This document shows, one piece after another, positions 7,380 through 14,882 of a stretch of DNA of 15,741 bases. Below the pieces are notes generated by a model that was not told where the DNA came from, did not search any database, and worked only from the letters and a program-made list of their open reading frames with translations. Source of the stretch: an uncultured Eubacteriaceae bacterium (GTDB lineage Bacteria; Bacillota; Clostridia; Eubacteriales; UBA1433). The position numbers and the translations under genes were made by a program. Positions within the stretch are counted from its first letter, which is position 1, and each line of letters opens with the position of its first letter. The stretch lies in the NCBI GenBank assembly GCA_937914785.1, contig CALGIV010000019.1:1-15741 (forward strand), given 5' to 3'.

Positions 7380-7413
7380 ATTTTAACAGCTTGTCTTAAA
7401 ATTATTCTGTCAA
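7380..7413 (-). promoter_or_regulatory. Possible promoter for sigG with 22-base spacer
   Basis: On the minus strand a perfect TTGACA (7408-7413) is followed after 22 bases by TAAAAT (7380-7385). This long spacing is known for the Spo0A-activated, sigma-A-dependent spoIIG promoter of Bacillus. I did not find a convincing SigF/SigG-type promoter here. The call is tentative. Confidence 0.35.
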
Positions 7414-7486
7414 ATTCCGCGCGTTTTTATGCTTTGTATCGCACGGTAAAATAATCCTTTTCTATGCATTATCCGCCTTTTTTCGC

Positions 7487-8206
7487 TCACATCAATTTCG
7501 ACATGTCGCGCTTTAGCTGATTGATAAGTTTTTTCTCCAGCCTGGAAATATACGACTGCGAAATATTCATCTCATCCGCAATCTCCTTTTGCGTCATCTC
7601 CTCCACATTACACAAACCAAAACGCTTCTTTAAAATATTCTGATCCCGCTCATCCATCTTATTAATAAACTGCCATAACAGCTCATTGTCCGCCTTTTTC
7701 TCAATGCGTATCGCAATGCTGTCTTCATCCGAACCCAAAATATCGCTGAGCAGCAGTTCATTGCCTTCCCCATCGATATTCAGCGGCTCATCGAGCGACA
7801 GTTCATTACGCACGCGCGAATATTTGCGCAGATACATCAACATCTCATTTTCGATGCACTTTGAAGCATATGTCGCAAATTTGATATTCTTTTCCACGTC
7901 AAACGTATTGACAGCCTTTATCAGCCCGATGCTGCCGAGCGATACAAGGTCTTCAATATTCACATTCGTGTTCTCAAACTTCTTTGCGATATAGACCACG
8001 AGCCGCAAATTACGCTCGATAAGCGCCTTCTTCGCCCACTCTTCCTTTTGGCGAATGCCCTGCATAACTTCCCGTTCTTCGGCTTTGTTCATCGGCGGCG
8101 GCAGAACCTCCGCGCCGGAAATAAAATAAACGCCACGCTTTAGCACAGCCGTTATTTTTGCAATCAAGATACAAGCTTCCATTTTGAGTTTAGCAAATTT
8201 GCTCAT
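7487..8206 (-). CDS. sigE: RNA polymerase sigma-E factor precursor (mother cell)
   Basis: Early mother-cell sigma factor. The 239 residues equal the Bacillus SigE length and the sequence matches along its whole length: a ~27-residue hydrophobic/basic pro-sequence, then FISGAEVLPPPMNKAEE, region 2 (ERNLRLVVYIAKKFENT, NIEDLVSLGSIGLIKAVNTF, KFATYASKCIENEMLMYLRK), the linker SLDEPLNIDGEGNELLLSDILG, and region 4 (QKEIADEMNISQSYISRLEKK). The pro-sequence keeps it inactive until cut by SpoIIGA. The ATG at 8206 overlaps the end of spoIIGA by 17 bases, so the substrate and its protease are translationally coupled. A modest AAAGGA site lies 13 bases upstream. Confidence 0.96.
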   Translation of the reverse strand: MSKFAKLKMEACILIAKITAVLKRGVYFISGAEVLPPPMNKAEEREVMQGIRQKEEWAKKALIERNLRLVVYIAKKFENTNVNIEDLVSLGSIGLIKAVNTFDVEKNIKFATYASKCIENEMLMYLRKYSRVRNELSLDEPLNIDGEGNELLLSDILGSDEDSIAIRIEKKADNELLWQFINKMDERDQNILKKRFGLCNVEEMTQKEIADEMNISQSYISRLEKKLINQLKRDMSKLM

Positions 8207-9086
8207 CTGTCATCACATTTCCTTTCGTCAATACCACCGGATTAAGAATTCCAGCAATGCCGTTTTCTCCTGTCTTAAACACCGCATTCGTCACACCGAT
8301 GAGAACGCTGTCGCTGATATCGTGCAAAACATCATCTTGCTTTACCCTTACCTGATCGGCGCGAAAACAAAGCATCAATTCACTCCCACCAACTCCGCCC
8401 GCCTGAATCAGAGAAAGCCGCGCTGTGTTCACCGCACATCGCATCCCCTCCTCTGCATCAACACCGGCCTTTAGGGCAAATACATTTTCAAGGATATTGG
8501 ATATATATGTCGCATTCAGGATCATTATGCTTTTTCCTGTAAGGCTTTTCAGCAAATTTCCATTGTCCAGCAACACCGTAACTGCTACTTCACAACTTTC
8601 ACAGCAAAGCCAGACTTCGGCGACAGGTGCTGCTTTTTTCATACGCGCACGCTCGATCAAAAGAATCAGAGCCGCCGAAATTGTGATAACGTAAGCAAAT
8701 AAAGCACTGCCACCACCCACATTAATCGCAAATAAACCGCCGATATCCGTGCTGTTTTTCAGCGCGCCGGACAACGCCATAACGCCGCCGGCCAATGCAA
8801 AAGAAAATAGCAGAAACTCACCCAGCAACAATATGTATGTCTTCCCCTTCGCACCTTTAAAAGCCACTATGGTCATTGCGACTGTGATGAGCGGCTTTGC
8901 CAGCAAATGCGTCGCAGGATAAAATCGCATAATAAACAACAATGCGTAAACTGCGCCAATCAAGGCGGCTAACAGGCTTCTGCAAATATAAAATTTTCGC
9001 TTATTGATTTTTGCTGTGATGTAAAGAAGGATGATATTGATCGAAAAGTTTGTTAACAGTACGGTTTCCGCATAGACGTAATACAT
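8190..9086 (-). CDS. spoIIGA: Sporulation sigma-E factor processing peptidase SpoIIGA
   Basis: Membrane aspartic protease that cuts pro-SigE at the sporulation septum when signalled from the forespore. Five hydrophobic segments fill the N-terminal half (about residues 6-25, 38-55, 64-76, 83-105, 125-145), followed by a cytoplasmic protease domain, as expected. I start at the ATG at 9086 (MYYVYAETVLLTNF, 298 residues); a longer reading would need a TTG at 9101. The catalytic region reads VLLDNGNLLKSLTGK: the aspartate is D174, but the next residue is Asn rather than the Thr/Ser of the usual D-T/S-G motif. Position just before sigE, with a 17-base overlap, confirms the assignment. Confidence 0.92.
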   Translation of the reverse strand: MYYVYAETVLLTNFSINIILLYITAKINKRKFYICRSLLAALIGAVYALLFIMRFYPATHLLAKPLITVAMTIVAFKGAKGKTYILLLGEFLLFSFALAGGVMALSGALKNSTDIGGLFAINVGGGSALFAYVITISAALILLIERARMKKAAPVAEVWLCCESCEVAVTVLLDNGNLLKSLTGKSIMILNATYISNILENVFALKAGVDAEEGMRCAVNTARLSLIQAGGVGGSELMLCFRADQVRVKQDDVLHDISDSVLIGVTNAVFKTGENGIAGILNPVVLTKGNVMTDEQIC

Positions 9087-9144
9087 ATCGTTGACCCGCA
9101 AAAAGGAAACTGTATATCCTTTTGTGTTTGTTCATATGAGTAAA

Positions 9145-9177
9145 ATTATATCGTGCCTGCCCGGCGGTATTTGTCAT
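9145..9177 (-). promoter_or_regulatory. Candidate Spo0A-type promoter for spoIIGA-sigE
   Basis: On the minus strand TATAAT (9145-9150) is preceded, 21 bases away, by ATGACA (9172-9177), inside ATGACAAA, which is close to the Spo0A box TCGACAAA. Long spacing with a 0A box over the -35 region is the plan of the Bacillus spoIIG promoter. The leader would be about 50 bases. Fit to the box is imperfect. Confidence 0.5.
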
Positions 9178-9213
9178 GATATGCTGTAAGACAAGCCAAA
9201 TTGCGCCACATTC

Positions 9214-9241
9214 TTGACTTCAAGGCAAAATCTGATATGAT
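9214..9241 (+). promoter_or_regulatory. Promoter for the HD-domain gene
   Basis: TTGACT (9214-9219) and TATGAT (9236-9241) with a 16-base spacer, about 42 bases before the start codon at 9284. It diverges from the spoIIGA promoter in the same intergenic stretch. Confidence 0.65.
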
Positions 9242-9283
9242 TTAATCAATGAATAAAACCAGCACACAAAAGGAGACCATCAT

Positions 9284-9844
9284 ATGAGCTACATCCCTTC
9301 CGTTGAACAAGCACGTGAATTGCTTGGCAAATATAACAAGGAACCTTTCCATCTCCAGCACGGCGAGACCGTATCTGCTGTTCTGGGATGGTTTGCACAA
9401 AAATATGAGCCCGACAATGTCGACTTCTGGCGCGTAGTCGGCCTGTTGCACGATATTGACTTTGAACTGTATCCGCAACAACACTGTATAAAGGGCATTG
9501 AACTGCTGCGCGAAGAGGACGTCGATGAATCCGTGATCCGCGCTGCGATCAGTCACGGATACGGGATGACGGAAAGCCCCTATGAACCTCAACAGTTTAT
9601 GGAAAAAATCCTTTATGCAGTCGATGAGCTCACAGGCCTTATCTGGGCTGTAACGCTTATGCGCCCGAGCAAAAGCACCACCGATTTGGAATTAAAGAGC
9701 GTTAAAAAGAAATTTAAAGATAAAAGTTTTGCCGCTGGCTGTTCGCGTGATACGATTCGCCAGGGCGCCGAAATGCTCGGCTGGGAATTAGACGAACTGA
9801 TCACAGAAACAATTTATGCAATGCGCGCTTATGAAGGCGCTTAA
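9284..9844 (+). CDS. HD-domain phosphohydrolase family protein
   Basis: A 186-residue cytoplasmic protein with the metal-binding HD fold: H26 (LQHGETV), H56-D57 (LLHDIDFE), H91 (ISHGYG) and D114 (VDELTG). This order of histidines and aspartates is that of small HD hydrolases acting on nucleotides or other phosphate esters; the substrate is not evident. AGGAG lies 9 bases before the ATG. It has its own promoter and is followed after 48 bases by a flavoprotein gene in the same direction. It is divergent from spoIIGA, with no sign of a sporulation link beyond the position. Confidence 0.85.
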   Translation: MSYIPSVEQARELLGKYNKEPFHLQHGETVSAVLGWFAQKYEPDNVDFWRVVGLLHDIDFELYPQQHCIKGIELLREEDVDESVIRAAISHGYGMTESPYEPQQFMEKILYAVDELTGLIWAVTLMRPSKSTTDLELKSVKKKFKDKSFAAGCSRDTIRQGAEMLGWELDELITETIYAMRAYEGA

Positions 9845-9892
9845 GAAGCAAATCATATACTACTCTGCGGTTAAGAAAGTAGAAATACTTAC

Positions 9893-10609
9893 ATGGAAAT
9901 AACTGTAATTCACGGGAGCCCCCGAAAAAGCGGCAACACTCATACCGCTACAAAGCTTTTTATGGATGCACTGTGCAGATGCGGCGAGGTAACCTTTACC
10001 GAGTTTTATCTGCCGGAAGCTATGCCGCACTTTTGCCGTGGCTGTATGACTTGTGTCCTTGAAGGCGAAGACAAGTGCCCGCATGCCACTTACACACTGC
10101 CGATTTTAAACGCAATGCTGCGTGCAGATGCGCTGATTTTTACGACGCCTGTCTACGTGATGTCGGAAGCCGGGACAATGAAAACTTTCTTAGACCATTT
10201 CCCCTATCTGTACATCGTTCACCGTGCGCGAAAAGAAATGTTCAGCGAGAAGGCTTTTATACTCTGCACAACACTTGGCGCCGGCACGAAAACTGCGATT
10301 AAAACCATTGCCACCAGCCTGCGTTTCTGGGGCGTCAACCGCGTCTACTCGACAGGCTTTGCTTTGCACGAAGTGCATTGGAACAAAATCAACCCAAAAC
10401 GCAGGGCGAAAATTGAACGTAAGATCGATAAAAAAGCGCTATTCTTTTATCGACAAACCGCTCTTAAGAAGCGCCGCAGGCCCTATCTTTTCCTGTATTT
10501 TATCGTCTTGTTCTTAAGGCGTATGATCGCCGGTTATGACGACACTTCTCTGGACAAACAATACTGGGTTGAGCAAGGCTGGCTGCGGCAAAATCCTTTT
10601 CGTTCTTGA
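9893..10609 (+). CDS. Iron-sulfur flavoprotein / NADPH-dependent FMN reductase-like
   Basis: A 238-residue flavodoxin-fold redox protein. The N-terminus GSPRKSGNTHTATK (8-21) is the FMN phosphate loop. Four cysteines at 48, 51, 54 and 62 (C-x2-C-x2-C-x7-C) fit the compact [4Fe-4S] motif of the archaeal/clostridial Isf family. TTPVYVMSEAGTMKTFLDH (84-102) is the flavin-ring region. After about residue 165 there is an unusual C-terminal extension: very basic (PKRRAKIERK, LKKRRR), then a hydrophobic stretch (197-209) and an aromatic tail, which could associate with the membrane. The ribosome site is weak (AAGAAAG-like). It shares the terminator at 10625-10655 with clpX, which converges on it. 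Electron partner unknown. Confidence 0.85.
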   Translation: MEITVIHGSPRKSGNTHTATKLFMDALCRCGEVTFTEFYLPEAMPHFCRGCMTCVLEGEDKCPHATYTLPILNAMLRADALIFTTPVYVMSEAGTMKTFLDHFPYLYIVHRARKEMFSEKAFILCTTLGAGTKTAIKTIATSLRFWGVNRVYSTGFALHEVHWNKINPKRRAKIERKIDKKALFFYRQTALKKRRRPYLFLYFIVLFLRRMIAGYDDTSLDKQYWVEQGWLRQNPFRS

Positions 10610-10624
10610 CAGTTTGCTAAAAGC

Positions 10625-10655
10625 AAAAAGACCGGCTTTTCAGCCGGTCTTTCTT
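10625..10655. terminator. Bidirectional terminator between flavoprotein gene and clpX
   Basis: AAAGACCGGCT (10627-10637) and AGCCGGTCTTT (10642-10652) form a perfect 11-bp stem with a TTTC loop. T-runs follow on both strands (TTTCTTATT on plus; TTTTTGCTTTT on minus). It ends two converging genes within 57 bases. Confidence 0.93.
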
Positions 10656-10665
10656 ATTGCAGCTA

Positions 10666-11976
10666 CTATGCAGAATCTTTAACACTCGCATCGACGAGCT
10701 TTTTATCGACGACAAAGGTCTGCGCCTTCTTTTCCGAAGACGGCAACACGTACATCACCGGCAGCATAACCTTTTCCATAATCCCACGTAACCCACGCGC
10801 ACCCAAACCCTGCTCCAGCGCCAGTTCCGCAATCTTTTCAATCGCGCCATCTTCAAAAATCAATTCCACTTCATCAAGTTTCAACAGTGCCTCATACTGC
10901 TTTGTCAGCGAATTCTTAGGCTCCAGCAAAATCTTTATCAGGGTCTCTTTATCAAGCTCCTCCAACGCTGTGATCACGGGAATACGCCCGACAAGTTCCG
11001 GAATCATCCCGTATTTCATCATATCGGTCGGCACCACGTGCGCCAGCAATTCGCCCTTCTTCTGTTCACGGTTTTTCGAAATATCCGCCATAAAACCCAT
11101 CCCTTTTCTGCCAATGCGCTTTTCGACAATCTTTTCAAGGCCGTCAAAAGCGCCGCCGCAAATAAAGAGAATGTTCTTCGTATTGATTTGTAAAAACTCC
11201 TGATAAGGGTGTTTTCTGCCGCCCTGCGGCGGCACATTAGCCGTCGTCCCTTCCAGGATTTTCAGCAGCGCCTGCTGTACACCTTCACCACTTACATCCC
11301 GTGTAATCGACATATTCTCGCTCTTACGCGAAATCTTGTCGATCTCATCAATATAGATGATGCCACATTCCGCCGCTTTAATATCCCCATCGGCTGCCTG
11401 AATCAGCTTAAGTAAGATATTTTCAACATCTTCGCCAACATAACCTGCTTCCGTAAGCGAAGTCGCATCCGTGACGGCAAACGGTACATTTAATTTCCGC
11501 GCCAGTGTCTCAGCCAGCAACGTTTTCCCACATCCGGTAGGGCCCAGTAAAAGCACATTACTCTTCTGAATCTCCACATCGCCGGCATCCACTTCATTTT
11601 TTCGTAAAATCCGCTTATAATGATTATAGACTGCCACAGAAAGTGTTTTTTTTGCCTCATCCTGACCGACGACATATTCGTCAAGATACGCTTTAATTTC
11701 CATCGGCTTTGAAATGTCTTTAATATTAAAGCTTTCCTCATCTATTTCGAGGCTATCGGCATTGCGTTTTGCCTGCGGCTTTTTTATACCTGATTTCCTG
11801 CCGACTTCGGCAATTCCGCGGGTAAACTCCGCATTTTTTTCATAAACCAAGATGTCTGCGCAACGCAAAACGCACTGCGAGCAAATACTCACATCCCCAC
11901 TAACGATAATATCGATTTCGTCAGTCTGCACATTCCCGCAAAAACTGCACTCTTTGCTCATTATAGTTTTATCCAT
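10666..11976 (-). CDS. clpX: ATP-dependent Clp protease ATP-binding subunit ClpX
   Basis: AAA+ unfoldase that feeds tagged proteins to ClpP. The 436 residues carry the zinc-binding domain (C10, C13, C32, C35), Walker A GPTGCGKT (145-152), pore loop GYVG (178-181), Walker B IIYIDE (206-211), the RKH loop (GGRKHP, 254-256) and the C-terminal alpha domain. The ClpP-docking loop reads MGF (293-295) where most ClpX proteins have IGF, a mild change. The start is uncertain: the ATG at 11976 has a poor ribosome site, while the sixth codon, ATG at 11961 (MSKECSFCG), is preceded by AAGGAT. It lies 23 bases after clpP and is surely co-transcribed with it. Confidence 0.97.
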   Translation of the reverse strand: MDKTIMSKECSFCGNVQTDEIDIIVSGDVSICSQCVLRCADILVYEKNAEFTRGIAEVGRKSGIKKPQAKRNADSLEIDEESFNIKDISKPMEIKAYLDEYVVGQDEAKKTLSVAVYNHYKRILRKNEVDAGDVEIQKSNVLLLGPTGCGKTLLAETLARKLNVPFAVTDATSLTEAGYVGEDVENILLKLIQAADGDIKAAECGIIYIDEIDKISRKSENMSITRDVSGEGVQQALLKILEGTTANVPPQGGRKHPYQEFLQINTKNILFICGGAFDGLEKIVEKRIGRKGMGFMADISKNREQKKGELLAHVVPTDMMKYGMIPELVGRIPVITALEELDKETLIKILLEPKNSLTKQYEALLKLDEVELIFEDGAIEKIAELALEQGLGARGLRGIMEKVMLPVMYVLPSSEKKAQTFVVDKKLVDASVKDSA

Positions 11977-11999
11977 CCTTTTTCATCCAATTCACACCT

Positions 12000-12587
12000 T
12001 TATCGGGTGGTGACCACATCGTCGATCAAACCGTATTCTTTCGCTTCAAGCGCCGTCATAAAGTTATCGCGTTCCGTGTCCAGTGCAACTTTTTCAATCG
12101 GCTGCCCCGTTTGCACGCTTAATATCTCATTCAATTTATTACGCATTCTTAAAAGCCTGTTCGCATAAATCTGCACATCTGTGTTTTGACCTTGCGCACC
12201 GCCGAGCGGCTGATGGATCATCACTTCCGCATTTGGCAACGCAAAGCGCTTTCCTTTCGCGCCGGACGAGAGCAAAAACGCACCCATAGAAGCCGCCATT
12301 CCGATGCAAATCGTCGATACATCACATTTTACATAGTTCATCGTATCATAAATTGCAAAACCGGACGATATAGAACCACCCGGGCTGTTGATGTAAAAAT
12401 TGATATCCTTCGTCGCGTCTTCTCCTTCTAAAAACAACAGTTGCGCGACGACTAAACTCGCCGTCGCATCGTTTACTTCACCTGTTAAAAATATAATTCG
12501 TTCTTTTAAAAGCCGTGAAAAAATATCGTAGGAGCGTTCTCCGCGTCCTGTTTGTTCCACGACCATCGGCACCAGATTCATATCCAT
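12000..12587 (-). CDS. clpP: ATP-dependent Clp protease proteolytic subunit ClpP
   Basis: Serine peptidase forming the double-ring barrel of ClpXP. The 195 residues match the family length. The catalytic triad is S100 (GMAASMGAF), H125 (VMIHQPLGG) and D174 (DTERDNF). The oxyanion/handle sequences FYINSPGGS and GAKGKRFALPNAE are intact. A GGAGG site lies 9 bases before the ATG. It follows tig after 55 bases and precedes clpX, the usual Firmicutes order that couples folding at the ribosome with quality-control proteolysis. Confidence 0.98.
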   Translation of the reverse strand: MDMNLVPMVVEQTGRGERSYDIFSRLLKERIIFLTGEVNDATASLVVAQLLFLEGEDATKDINFYINSPGGSISSGFAIYDTMNYVKCDVSTICIGMAASMGAFLLSSGAKGKRFALPNAEVMIHQPLGGAQGQNTDVQIYANRLLRMRNKLNEILSVQTGQPIEKVALDTERDNFMTALEAKEYGLIDDVVTTR

Positions 12588-12642
12588 GTCGATATCCTCC
12601 TAAAATATTTAAGTTTTACATACCGACGACGAATAATATAAC

Positions 12643-14052
12643 TTATTCTTCTTCGGTATTTTGTGTCTCTTCGTTTTTCTTCACTTTTTCCTTTGTCGCC
12701 TTCGGCGCAGGCTTCTTTTCCGTTTCCTTTGCCTTTTTCGGTTGCGCTTTTTTAGCCGCGGGTTTCTTTTCCACCTTTACGTAAGCCATGACTTTATCCA
12801 GCAGCTTCGCCGTCTTTGCCTCGTCGCGAAACGCTTCTGTACTTTCATGATCCATGCGATTTTTCAAATCCTCAAGGGGAATGTTATACAGGGCAGAATA
12901 TTTCTCGACGATTTCTTCGACATCCTTATCCGTCACGACAACGCCCTCGGCTTCTACCATCTTCTCAACGACATACTCGCCTTTAATCCGATCGATAGAA
13001 TCCTGACGGATTTTATCTAAAATTTCTTTTACGCCGTCATTATCTTCTTGCCCAAAATACGCCTCGGGATCAATGCCGTTTTGCTGAAGCTGACGTTCAA
13101 AATCTTTCTTGTAAGCCTCTGCCCGCTCATCGATTTGCAACTCAGATATCACGACAGTAGAGTTTGCAATCGCCGTTTCGATAACCTGATTTTGCGCCTG
13201 CGTCTTTAATTCTTCTTCCTTGCGCGCCTTAATCTTTGCTTTAATATCTTTTTTCAATTCATCCAGTGTATCAAATTCGCTGACTTCCTGCGCAAACTCA
13301 TCGTCCAGCACAGGCAGTTCCTTCTGCTTGACTTCGTGTACCACGACTTTAAAGGTAGCGTCTTTGCCCGCAAGCTGCGGTGTGTATTGTTCAGGGAAAG
13401 TTACGTTAACATCGACTGCTTCGCCTGCTTTTTTGCCGATCAGCTGATCTTCAAACCCCGGGATAAAGCTATTGCTGCCAATTTCCAGGCTATATCCTTC
13501 CGCTTTGCCGCCTTCAAACGCTTCACCGTCGACAAAGCCTTCAAAGTCGATAATCACGGTATCGCCTTTTTTGCTCGGCGCATCGCTTTCCAATAAGCGT
13601 GCATTCTTTTCACGCATACTTTCAAGCTCTTCTTTGGCTTCCTTCTCTTTTGCGGTATACTTCAAGGCTTTTACAGTAACCTCATTATAGTCTCCCAACG
13701 TCACTTCCGGCTTAAGCGCCACCTGAATCGTCAGTTTAAAGCCTGTCTCCGAATCCACTTCATCGATCGACACCATATACGGACGCGAAGCTACAGTCAC
13801 TTCGCCGCTTTCCAGAATTTTTAAATATTCTTCCGGAAACGCTTCGTCAATGCCGTCTTCATAAAACACGCCTTTGCCGTAACGCATCTCGAGCATCGCA
13901 CGCGGCACTTTACCTTTGCGAAAGCCATCCATACGATACTTTGATTTGTTCTTTGCATACGCCTTATCGATCGCTTTGCTAAAGTCCTCGGCGCCTACTT
14001 CGATTTTAATTGTTGCAGTACTGTTTTCAATTTTTTCTACCTTAAAAGCCAT
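12643..14052 (-). CDS. tig: Trigger factor, ribosome-bound chaperone
   Basis: Ribosome-associated chaperone and peptidyl-prolyl isomerase that meets nascent chains at the tunnel exit. The ribosome-binding signature GFRKGKVPR is at 43-51. The FKBP-type domain spans roughly 155-245 (GDTVIIDFEGFVDGEAFEGG ... IPGFEDQLIG ... VTFPEQY). The rest is the helical chaperone cradle. At 469 residues it is longer than the typical ~430, because of a tail (426-469) made almost only of Lys, Glu, Ala, Pro and Thr. AGGAG lies 8 bases before the ATG. It has its own promoter at 14085-14113 and leads into clpP-clpX. Confidence 0.97.
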   Translation of the reverse strand: MAFKVEKIENSTATIKIEVGAEDFSKAIDKAYAKNKSKYRMDGFRKGKVPRAMLEMRYGKGVFYEDGIDEAFPEEYLKILESGEVTVASRPYMVSIDEVDSETGFKLTIQVALKPEVTLGDYNEVTVKALKYTAKEKEAKEELESMREKNARLLESDAPSKKGDTVIIDFEGFVDGEAFEGGKAEGYSLEIGSNSFIPGFEDQLIGKKAGEAVDVNVTFPEQYTPQLAGKDATFKVVVHEVKQKELPVLDDEFAQEVSEFDTLDELKKDIKAKIKARKEEELKTQAQNQVIETAIANSTVVISELQIDERAEAYKKDFERQLQQNGIDPEAYFGQEDNDGVKEILDKIRQDSIDRIKGEYVVEKMVEAEGVVVTDKDVEEIVEKYSALYNIPLEDLKNRMDHESTEAFRDEAKTAKLLDKVMAYVKVEKKPAAKKAQPKKAKETEKKPAPKATKEKVKKNEETQNTEEE

Positions 14053-14084
14053 TTGTACCTCTCCTCTTTAACAATAACCATTTA

Positions 14085-14113
14085 ATTTTAGCATAATTAA
14101 ACGGCTATTTCAA
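14085..14113 (-). promoter_or_regulatory. Sigma-A-type promoter for tig-clpP-clpX
   Basis: On the minus strand TTGAAA (14108-14113) and TAAAAT (14085-14090) with a 17-base spacer. The -35 box overlaps the TGA stop of the upstream gene. The leader is about 30 bases. Confidence 0.75.
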
Positions 14114-14589
14114 CGAATTTGTTCAATAACAAGTTCTTTTTCGGGCATTTTTTCTATAATCTCCCGGCTTTTCTCATTTTTAACATAAATAGATCCGTAA
14201 TCGCATCCCAAGACGTCATCCTGCACGTAAACGTAAATCGTATTACCCTTTGCTGTTTTTAAGATTAGCACTTCCTGTACCTCACTGTCAAGATGCAAAG
14301 TTAAAACTTTGCCATCCGAAATAAGTGCTTCAATTTCTTTTAAAATTACTTTATCGGTCGTCTCGCGCATCTCTAAGACGACGCTGCGAAATAATTCATT
14401 TTCATACTTCACATATTCTGCACTTACCAAATTTTTAATCCCCATACCATTTAACATCAGGCGGGAATATAACACGGGTGCAAAAACTAAAAACTCAATA
14501 AAAAAAAAGATACACAAAAGGATGATGGCTTTTTTCTTGATATCCATCATCTTCAGCTTATCCAGCCAAACTGCCATCTTCTTTTTCAT
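14110..14589 (-). CDS. Small single-pass membrane protein of unknown function
   Basis: I do not recognise this 159-residue protein. It begins with a basic stretch (MKKKMAVWLDKLKMMDIKKK), then one hydrophobic segment at about 21-42 (AIILLCIFFFIEFLVFAPVL), so the likely topology is N-inside with a ~115-residue domain outside. That domain mixes charged helices with short strands (VLTLHLDSEVQEVLILKTAKGNTIYVYVQDD) and ends KELVIEQIR. A single Cys lies in the outer part. It has a good AGGAG site and a near-consensus promoter and is followed at 57 bases by tig, so it could also feed tig transcription. The clean frame, start signals and composition argue that it is a real gene. Confidence 0.8.
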   Translation of the reverse strand: MKKKMAVWLDKLKMMDIKKKAIILLCIFFFIEFLVFAPVLYSRLMLNGMGIKNLVSAEYVKYENELFRSVVLEMRETTDKVILKEIEALISDGKVLTLHLDSEVQEVLILKTAKGNTIYVYVQDDVLGCDYGSIYVKNEKSREIIEKMPEKELVIEQIR

Positions 14590-14621
14590 AAAAGCTCCTT
14601 TTTGGTCTCTGTTATCGGTTA

Positions 14622-14650
14622 ATTATACTAATGTGGCAATATAAAGTCAA
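14622..14650 (-). promoter_or_regulatory. Sigma-A-type promoter for the small membrane protein gene
   Basis: On the minus strand TTGACT (14645-14650) and TATAAT (14622-14627) with a 17-base spacer, about 33 bases before the ATG at 14589. Confidence 0.82.
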
Positions 14651-14882
14651 TAAAATCCAGTTGTCAAAAAATCACATTCTATGTAATCTTATGGTTAGAT
14701 ATCCTTTGGTCATCGTTAAATTTAAATGCTATCAATTGAATGTTGGTTTCTGGCTAATAGATTGGTTTTGCAAGCAGGAGTTGCAGGGGTATTGTGATAA
14801 GAAATATTATGTTGTCAGTTTGATGTTTGGCTTTTCTTGTTTATTTATTCTCCGCGTTCTTCGCGCTTTTCCAGCGGATGAA
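14651..14882. other. Gap left of the palindromic element; no supported gene
   Basis: A plus-strand frame open across 14631-15095 passes through the palindrome and has no ribosome site or recognisable domain, so I do not call it. The only structured feature is GCAGGGGTAT at 14783-14792, an exact copy of the 10-mer that begins the GC part of the palindrome at 14888. Confidence 0.4.
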
